This document shows, one piece after another, positions 58,340 through 64,000 of a DNA stretch of 64,000 nucleotides. The position numbers and the translations under genes were made by a program. The stretch spans positions 62,001 to 126,000 of the forward strand of contig JBIQLN010000008.1 in the NCBI GenBank assembly GCA_044464225.1, written 5' to 3'. Position 1 is the stretch's first letter, and the number at the start of each line of letters is the position of its first letter. The DNA is from 66-474 sp044464225. GTDB taxonomy: Bacteria; Pseudomonadota; Gammaproteobacteria; Xanthomonadales; Rhodanobacteraceae. Under the pieces are notes generated by a model. It saw only the letters and a list, made by a program, of their open reading frames with translations. It made no database searches and was not told the origin of the DNA.

Positions 58340-59683
58340 ATGAGCATGCGAGTGCCGTCGATCCAGTACGCAAGGACACCGCGCGGCGATATCGCGTACC
58401 GGGTGCTGGGCGAGGGACCGCTCGACCTGGTGCTCGTCAATCCCATGAGCCGCAGCATCGAGACCTTGTGGGATTACCCTGCCAACGCCGCGCTGCTGGA
58501 ACGCCTTGCGGGCTTCAGCCGCCTGGTCGTGTTCGATCGTCGCGGCAGCGGCATCTCCGATCCGCTGCCTGCCGATTTGCCGCCGACGTGGGAAGACTGG
58601 ATCGAAGACATGTTGACGGTGTTCGATCACGTCGGCATTGCCAGTGCGGCGCTGCTGGCGGAACGTGATGCCGCCGCGGCCGCGTTGCTGTTCGCCAGCA
58701 GCCATCCGGGGCGTGTGCGTGCGTTGATGCTTTGCAATACGAGCGCGCGATTCCGGGTGGCGCCGGGCTATCCCTGCGGCGAAAACCACGAGCGATCGGA
58801 ACGGCTGTCGCAAGCCTGGGACCAGACCTGGGGCACCGAGCAGATGGTCGCGACCACCCGCCCGACGCTGGCGGGCGATCCCGACTATGTGCGCTGGGTG
58901 ACCCGCATGCAGCGGGTGGCCTATTCCCCGCGCCGGGCCGGCGCGGAGTTTCGCTACATCATCAATTTCGATGCGCGCGCGGTGCTGTCGTCGATCCGCG
59001 TGCCGACGCTGATACTGCATCGGCGCGACTTTGCGGTGATACCCCAGGCGCATGCGTTCTATCTTGCCGAGCACATCGCGGGGTCCCGGCTGGAATTGCT
59101 GCCGGGCAGCGACATGGACGTGCTGCTTCCTGGCGACGAGAAGCCGCTGGAGCTGGTTGAGGCATTCGTGTCCAACGTGCGGCCGGCCGAAAGCGGCGAA
59201 CGCGCGCTGGCCACGGTGCTCAGGATGCGGGTGGCGGATTCGCAACTGGCTGCCGCGACGCTCGGAGGCCGGCGCTGGCACGAAACGCAGGATGCGTTTC
59301 GTGCCATCGTGCGTGATGAACTGGCGCGATTCCAGGGTCGCGAGATGGCCGACGGTGGTACCGGATTTCTCGTGAACTTCGACGGTCCGGCACGGGCGCT
59401 GCGTTTTGCATCGGCCGTTCGCCAGGCTGCCCGAGATCAGCTCCGCCTCGAAATTCGCGTGGGCCTCCACATAGGCGAATGCCAGCGCGTCGGCGAAACG
59501 CTGGTCGGCGATGCGGTAGAGGTGGGCGCGGGCGTGCTGCAGGCGACCCAGTCCGGCGAAATCCTGGTCACGCCGGCGGTACGCGACCTGGTCGCGGGCT
59601 CTGGCATCGAATTGCGCAGCGTCGGCGCGCACCAACTCGATGGCGTCGCCGGCAGGTGGGAGTTGTACGCGCTGGAAGGCTGA
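58340..59683 (+). CDS. Alpha/beta-hydrolase-adenylate cyclase fusion, probably inactive in both domains
   Basis: A 447-residue fusion. Residues 15-280 are an alpha/beta hydrolase, but the nucleophile elbow (usually GESEG) reads A107-E-R109-D-A, with Arg for Ser, and the His of the usual SDH motif is Met259. Residues 288-447 are a class III cyclase domain: 'DGGTGFLVNFDGPARALRFA', 'LEIRVGLHIGECQRVG' and 'SGEILVTPAVRDLVAGSGIE'. Both metal-binding Asp are replaced (Arg297, Thr341), and the catalytic Arg of the 'HIAARV' helix by Gly398. It is likely a ligand-binding or scaffold pseudoenzyme. Start ATG 58340 (58346 possible). Confidence 0.85.
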   Translation: MSMRVPSIQYARTPRGDIAYRVLGEGPLDLVLVNPMSRSIETLWDYPANAALLERLAGFSRLVVFDRRGSGISDPLPADLPPTWEDWIEDMLTVFDHVGIASAALLAERDAAAAALLFASSHPGRVRALMLCNTSARFRVAPGYPCGENHERSERLSQAWDQTWGTEQMVATTRPTLAGDPDYVRWVTRMQRVAYSPRRAGAEFRYIINFDARAVLSSIRVPTLILHRRDFAVIPQAHAFYLAEHIAGSRLELLPGSDMDVLLPGDEKPLELVEAFVSNVRPAESGERALATVLRMRVADSQLAAATLGGRRWHETQDAFRAIVRDELARFQGREMADGGTGFLVNFDGPARALRFASAVRQAARDQLRLEIRVGLHIGECQRVGETLVGDAVEVGAGVLQATQSGEILVTPAVRDLVAGSGIELRSVGAHQLDGVAGRWELYALEG

Positions 59684-59702
59684 CTTGGCGCGGCGGACCG
59701 CG

Positions 59703-60665
59703 TCAGCCGGTCAACCCGATCGAATCCAGGAACTTCTCGGCATCGAGTGCGGCCATGCAGCCGAAGCCGGCCGAAGTGACCGCCTGCCGGTAGACGTGGT
59801 CGGCGACGTCGCCGGCCGCGAACACGCCGCGCACCGAAGTTGCGGTGGCGTTCCCCTCGAGTCCACTGTTGATCTGGATATAGCCGTTGCGCATGTCGAG
59901 CTGGCCTTCGAACACGCCGGTGTTGGGCGTGTGGCCGATCGCGACGAACATGCCGGTCACCGCGATGTCGCGCTTGCTGCCGTCGGCGGTACTGACGAGC
60001 CGCAACCCGGTCACGCCGGTGTCGTCGCCCAGCACTTCGTCGACGGTGTGGTTCCACACCAGTTCGACCTTGCCGGCGTTGGCCTTCTCGAACAATTTGT
60101 CCTGCAGGATCTTTTCCGCGCGCAGCTTGTCCCGCCGGTGCACCAGCGTGACCTTGCGGCAGATGTTGGCGAGGTACAGCGCTTCCTCGACGGCGGTATT
60201 GCCACCGCCGATCACGGCGACGTCCTGGTTGCGGAAGAAGAAACCGTCGCAGGTCGCGCAGGCCGACACGCCCTTGCCCTTGAATGCGGTTTCCGAAGCG
60301 ATGCCGAGATACTTCGCGTCTGCGCCGGTGGCGACGATCAGCGCGTCGCAACTGTACTCGCCACTGTCACCCTTCAATTTGAACGGGCGCTGCTTCAGGT
60401 CCACGGTATGGATGTGGTCGAAAACGATGCTGGTGTTGAAGCGCTCGGCATGCTCGGCCATGCGCTGCATCAGATCCGGACCCTGCACGCCCTTGGCGTC
60501 GCCCGGCCAGTTGTCGACCTCGGTGGTGGTGGTCAACTGGCCACCCTGGGTGAGTCCCGTGATCAACATCGGTTGCAGGTTGGCCCTGGCCGCATAGACG
60601 GCCGCGGTGTAACCCGCCGGACCGGAGCCGAGAATCAGGAGGCGACTGTGTCTGGGGGTGCTCAT
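59703..60665 (-). CDS. trxB: Thioredoxin-disulfide reductase
   Basis: A 320-residue flavoenzyme passing electrons from NADPH to thioredoxin. FAD motif 'LLILGSGPAGYTAAVYAARA', redox CxxC in 'GVSACATCDGFFFRNQ', NADPH motif 'VAVIGGGNTAVEEALYLANI' and the C-terminal FAD site 'GVFAAGDVADHVYRQAVTSA'. Length normal. ATG 60665 has GAGG 9 nt before it. Divergent from ald with 217 bp between; a GC-rich dyad (CCCGG...CCGGG, about 60770-60795) lies in this gap. Confidence 0.97.
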   Translation of the reverse strand: MSTPRHSRLLILGSGPAGYTAAVYAARANLQPMLITGLTQGGQLTTTTEVDNWPGDAKGVQGPDLMQRMAEHAERFNTSIVFDHIHTVDLKQRPFKLKGDSGEYSCDALIVATGADAKYLGIASETAFKGKGVSACATCDGFFFRNQDVAVIGGGNTAVEEALYLANICRKVTLVHRRDKLRAEKILQDKLFEKANAGKVELVWNHTVDEVLGDDTGVTGLRLVSTADGSKRDIAVTGMFVAIGHTPNTGVFEGQLDMRNGYIQINSGLEGNATATSVRGVFAAGDVADHVYRQAVTSAGFGCMAALDAEKFLDSIGLTG

Positions 60666-60882
60666 GTATAATCCTCGGTTTGTTTCAAGGTCCGCCGAAC
60701 TTCCTCTCGTCCGCCGCCATGCGTCATCGATTGCGGCAATCCCCGACGGCAGTTGCATCCGTGACCCGGTGCGTCGCGCGCCGGGTTTCGGGTCCGCGCC
60801 GTGGCGAGTCGTGCAGCATGGGGAGTTTGCCGCGGTATTTCAAGCACGCGACGGTTGCCATTTTCGTACGAGGATGATTTCC

Positions 60883-61950
60883 ATGCGTATTGGTGTTCCT
60901 TCCGAAACCAAGACCCTCGAGGGCCGCGTTGCCCTCGTCCCCGATGCCTGCGCGGACCTGATCCGCCACGGCCACGAGGTCTATCTGCAGTCCGGCGCGG
61001 GCGAGAAGAGCGGCTTCGCCAATGAACGCTACACGAAGGTGGGCGTGAAGATCGCAAGGGATGCGGCCACGCTGTACGGCAAGTCGGAAATGATCGTCAA
61101 GGTGAAGGAGCCGATCGAGGGCGACCTCAAGCTTCTGGAAAAGCGGCACCTGTTGTTCTGCTACCTGCACCTCGCGCCCGATCCGAAGCTCACCAGGGCG
61201 CTGCTTAAGATCGGCCTGACCGGCGTGGCCTTCGAAAGCGTGCAGGAAACGGACGGTTCGCTGCCGCTGCTGACGCCGATGTCGATCGTCGCAGGCAAGC
61301 TCGCGACCCAGGTCGGCACCACGCTGCTGCACCAGCCGAACGGCGGCAAGGGCAAGCTGCTGGGCGGCCTGGCCGCAACCGAGCGCGGAAAGGTGGTCGT
61401 GTTGGGCGCAGGCGTGGCCGGTGGCAACGCGGCGAAGCTGGCGGCCCGTGGCGGGACCAGCGTGGTGGTGTTCGACAAGCGTCCGGATCGCCTCGCACAG
61501 GCGCGCGGCTGGGGCGACAACGTCACCGCGTTGTACGCGTATGAATCCGCCGTGGCAGAGGAAGTCGCGACCGCCGATCTCGTGATCGGCGCAGTGCTGG
61601 TCCCGAGTGCGAAAGCGCCGCGCGTGGTCACCAAGGCAATGGTCAAATCGATGGAGAAGGGCAGCGTGCTCGTCGACATATCGATCGACCAGGGCGGTTG
61701 CTTCGAAACCTCCAGGCCCACGACCTGGAAGGATCCCACCTACCTGGTCGATGGGGTCACGCATTTCTGCGTCACCAACATGCCGGGTGCGGTGCCGCAA
61801 ACGTCTTCGCAGGCAATCTCCGCGGCGATCCTGCCGTACGTGACGCGCCTCGCGCAGAAGGGTTGGCACAAGGATGCGATCCTCGCCAGCGGCATCAATG
61901 TCGAGGGTGGCGAGCTGGTCCATCCGGCGCTGAAGGGCATGAAGCTCTGA
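60883..61950 (+). CDS. ald: Alanine dehydrogenase
   Basis: A 355-residue NAD-dependent enzyme converting alanine to pyruvate and ammonia. Typical: 'MRIGVPSETKTLEGRVALVP', the NAD-binding 'GKVVVLGAGVAGGNAAKLAA' and 'DISIDQGGCFETSRPTTWKD'. Catalytic His and Lys are expected in 'FCYLHLAPDPKLT' and 'MIVKVKEPIEGD'. About 15 residues shorter than the 370-residue norm, with an intact C-terminus. ATG 60883 is preferred over 60874, because the AGG of the ribosome site directly abuts the latter. Upstream of ftsK, as in relatives. Confidence 0.95.
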   Translation: MRIGVPSETKTLEGRVALVPDACADLIRHGHEVYLQSGAGEKSGFANERYTKVGVKIARDAATLYGKSEMIVKVKEPIEGDLKLLEKRHLLFCYLHLAPDPKLTRALLKIGLTGVAFESVQETDGSLPLLTPMSIVAGKLATQVGTTLLHQPNGGKGKLLGGLAATERGKVVVLGAGVAGGNAAKLAARGGTSVVVFDKRPDRLAQARGWGDNVTALYAYESAVAEEVATADLVIGAVLVPSAKAPRVVTKAMVKSMEKGSVLVDISIDQGGCFETSRPTTWKDPTYLVDGVTHFCVTNMPGAVPQTSSQAISAAILPYVTRLAQKGWHKDAILASGINVEGGELVHPALKGMKL

Positions 61951-62009
61951 TACCAAGCAAGGGCCGTGGGTCGGTTGGATCGTCGCGGTGCCGAGTGGCG
62001 TTCTCTTGC

Positions 62010-62142
62010 GTTGGGCTTCCCCGGATCGAGTCCGGGGAAGCCCAACCTGCATTTGCCGCCATTCCGGGGCAGTTCGCAGCTCCATCGCGAACGGCGCCCG
62101 GAATCGGTTTTGCAGGTTGGGCTGAGCGCAGCGAAGCCCAAC
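62010..62142. repeat. Paired palindromic (REP-like) elements between ald and ftsK
   Basis: A perfect 16-bp inverted repeat GTTGGGCTTCCCCGGA (62010-62025 with 62031-62046) is followed by a smaller one, GTTGGGCT/AGCCCAAC (62116-62142). The 13-mer AGCCCAACCTGCA (62039-62051) is the exact complement of 62111-62123, so the two units face each other like a BIME. The first hairpin may end the ald mRNA. The rest of this 433-bp gap shows only the ftsK promoter. Confidence 0.8.
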
Positions 62143-62274
62143 GAGATGGTGCCCAGGTGTTCCCGGAAGGCACGGTCCCGCGTTCCGGCGCGCAGCTGCG
62201 CGGGATCGGACACGAACCCCGAACCCGCAAACGTGTCGGAGTAAACAGATATGCGCGTCGGTCCATGCCGGGGC

Positions 62275-62302
62275 TTGGCCGTCGCCGAAACGGCGTTATA
62301 GT
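62275..62302 (+). promoter_or_regulatory. Probable ftsK promoter
   Basis: TTGGCC, a 16-bp spacer and TATAGT precede ftsK by 81 bp. Four to five of six bases match in the -10 hexamer. Confidence 0.5.
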
Positions 62303-62383
62303 CAGCGCGCTTGGCATTATCGGGAATCGAGGTCGTTGCGCGTGGCGCGTGCCAGAGTTCAGGCTGAAACCAGATCCGCGGGA

Positions 62384-64000
62384 ATGAGCGATCGCACGCG
62401 ACGGCTGCTGCGCGAAGCCGCCGCGCTGTTGTTGTTCCCGCTGGCCGTGTACCTGTTCGCGTGCCTGGTCGGTTACAGCGCGACCGATCCGGGTTGGTGG
62501 CATTCGGGCGTACCGGGGCAGCCTGTCCGCAACTTCGGAGGATCGGTCGGGGCGTACCTTGCCGATTTGCTGTTCCATCTGTTCGGCGTCGTCGCATACG
62601 CCTTTCCGGTACTGCTGGTCGTGCTGGCGGTCGGCGTGTTGCGGGGCTGGTACCGGCGCAACGAAAACGAGAACAAGTGGGAGCCCAGCCTGCGCCTGAT
62701 CGGTTTCGTGGCGTTCTTCGTGGGCTGTTGCGGATTGGCCTGGCTGCATGCGTCCGATCCGGAATGCAGCAACGTCGCCGCCGCGGGTGGCCTGCTTGGC
62801 TGCGGCGCGGGAGGCATCCTGCACCGCGGCTTCGGCGAACTCGGCGCGTTGTTGTTGCTGTTCGCACTGGCGCTGATCGCCATCACGTGGATCACGGGGC
62901 TGTCGTGGTTCCGGGTGATGGACTGGACCGGGCAACAGGTGTTGACGGGTGCCGCGTGGGCGCGCGGCAAGTTGAAACGTGCCCCGGAAACCCTGGCTGC
63001 GCGCGCGGCGCGGGTGGAGCGCGAAACCGCGCGCAAGCAGGACAGCGAACGCCGCGCCAAACGCGAGCCGGTCCGGATCGAACCCGCACCCGCGCCGATC
63101 GTCAAGAGCGAGCGTGCCAGGCGCGAAACCCAGATTCCGCTGTTCACCGGGGCAGCCTCGGAAGGCGAGGTACCGCCGCTGTCGCTGCTGGAAGAGGCCA
63201 AGCCGCAGGCCGGCAAAGGCTACTCCGAGGAAACACTCGAAGTACTGTCGCGCCAGGTCGAAATGAAGCTGAAGGATTTCCGCATCGACGCGCACGTGGT
63301 GTCGGCGCACCCCGGTCCGGTGATCACCCGCTTCGAACTGGAACCTGCACCCGGCGTGCGCGGCAGCCAGATCTCGTCGCTGGACAAGGACATCGCACGC
63401 GGCCTGTCGCTGGTCAGCGTGCGCGTGGTCGACGTGATTCCCGGCAAGAACGTGATCGGCCTCGAGATCCCGAACGCGCACCGCGAGATCGTGTATCTGT
63501 CGGAAATTTTCGGGTCGCGCGAATACGGCGATGCGCGCTCGCCGCTGTCGCTGGCGCTCGGCAAGGACATCGGCGGTCGGCCTGCCGTGGTCGATCTCCA
63601 GAAGATGCCGCACCTGCTGGTGGCGGGCACCACGGGTTCGGGCAAGTCGGTGGCATTGAACGCGATGGTGCTGTCGCTGCTGTTCAAGGCCAAGCCGGCC
63701 GACGTGCGCATGATCATGATCGACCCGAAGATGCTGGAGCTGTCGGTGTACGACAAGATCCCGCATCTGCTGGCGCCGGTCGTGACCGACATGAAGGAGG
63801 CCGCCAACGCGCTGCGCTGGTGCGTCGCCGAAATGGAGCGCCGCTACAAACTGATGGCGGCGGTGGGCGTGCGCAACCTTGCCGGCTTCAACAAGAAGGT
63901 GCGCGACGCCGAGGCCGCCGGCCAGCCGCTGCCCGATCCGTTGTTCAAGGCCAATCCTGACGCGCCGGAAGAGAAAGCCGAGCCGCTGCAGCCGCTGCCA
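62384..64000 (+). CDS. ftsK: DNA translocase FtsK, N-terminal part (3' end outside the window)
   Basis: The first 539 codons, open to the right edge. Four or five membrane segments fill residues 10-175 ('AAALLLFPLAVYLFACLVGY', 'LFHLFGVVAYAFPVLLVVLA', 'LGALLLLFALALIAITWITG'), then a short charged linker and the motor: 'YSEETLEVLSRQVEMKLKDF', Walker A 'VAGTTGSGKSVALNAM' (about 414) and Walker B 'DVRMIMIDPKMLELSVYD'. The linker is short compared with E. coli FtsK. The missing part should hold the rest of the motor and the KOPS-reading gamma domain. Start ATG 62384 is supported by the promoter upstream. Confidence 0.97.
   Translation, partial: MSDRTRRLLREAAALLLFPLAVYLFACLVGYSATDPGWWHSGVPGQPVRNFGGSVGAYLADLLFHLFGVVAYAFPVLLVVLAVGVLRGWYRRNENENKWEPSLRLIGFVAFFVGCCGLAWLHASDPECSNVAAAGGLLGCGAGGILHRGFGELGALLLLFALALIAITWITGLSWFRVMDWTGQQVLTGAAWARGKLKRAPETLAARAARVERETARKQDSERRAKREPVRIEPAPAPIVKSERARRETQIPLFTGAASEGEVPPLSLLEEAKPQAGKGYSEETLEVLSRQVEMKLKDFRIDAHVVSAHPGPVITRFELEPAPGVRGSQISSLDKDIARGLSLVSVRVVDVIPGKNVIGLEIPNAHREIVYLSEIFGSREYGDARSPLSLALGKDIGGRPAVVDLQKMPHLLVAGTTGSGKSVALNAMVLSLLFKAKPADVRMIMIDPKMLELSVYDKIPHLLAPVVTDMKEAANALRWCVAEMERRYKLMAAVGVRNLAGFNKKVRDAEAAGQPLPDPLFKANPDAPEEKAEPLQPLP

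Noticed and set aside
60667..60672. TATAAT as -10 of an ald promoter
   Set aside because: Perfect hexamer, but it lies over the trxB start with no -35 and over 200 bp from ald; kept only as a possibility.

Overview
The window is about 64 kb of GC-rich chromosomal DNA with tightly packed housekeeping genes and no plasmid, phage or CRISPR hallmarks. Gene content and order (bamE divergent from fur; recN-hrcA-grpE-dnaK-dnaJ-dapB-carA-carB-greA; an RpfE-like gene beside recJ; prfB-lysS; ssrA near smpB; trxB/ald/ftsK) point to a gammaproteobacterium of the Xanthomonadales, most likely Rhodanobacteraceae. That placement rests on remembered gene order and protein character, not on a database search.

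Layout: 1-3.6 kb is a metal/regulator patch: the 3' part of feoB with a small Cys-rich partner, a DinB-family gene broken by an in-frame TAG, a divergent TetR regulator with a perfect palindromic operator, and a His-rich PadR regulator resembling nickel-responsive YqjI. 3.7-10.2 kb holds a carboxyltransferase subunit, an Ala-rich lipoprotein, an acetyl-CoA acetyltransferase and a lipoprotein-type subtilase autotransporter. 10.5-19.9 kb holds two peptidase-like proteins, a three-tRNA operon (Ala-Glu-Asp) with a clear promoter and terminator, a CPA2 antiporter, tmRNA (tag ANDDVYALAA), a sulfotransferase and smpB. 20-31 kb is envelope, iron and stress: ratA-ratB, bamE/fur, recN and the heat-shock block, with two good sigma-32 promoters and a TMEM175-type channel gene inserted between dnaK and dnaJ.

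31-41 kb is carAB, greA, an ABC-F ATPase, rpfE-like and recJ, mostly joined by 4-bp overlaps. 41-46.5 kb is a more variable stretch around asnB, which is preceded by what looks like a transcription attenuator: an Asn-rich leader peptide, a possible antiterminator and an intrinsic terminator. 46.6-64 kb returns to core functions: prfB with its programmed +1 frameshift, lysS, bolA, smc, zipA, an acyl-CoA-binding protein/phasin pair, aat, an alpha/beta-hydrolase-cyclase fusion that has lost its catalytic residues in both halves, trxB, ald and the 5' part of ftsK.

Functional links: tmRNA, SmpB, RF2 and Aat serve translation quality and protein turnover; HrcA, GrpE, DnaK and DnaJ form the stress-chaperone set; Fur, FeoB and the YqjI-like regulator concern metals; the thiolase, phasin and acyl-CoA-binding protein suggest polyhydroxyalkanoate or acyl-CoA metabolism. 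Several intergenic regions hold palindromic repeat elements, including one family present at two distant sites, one of them beside a duplicated tmRNA 3' end.
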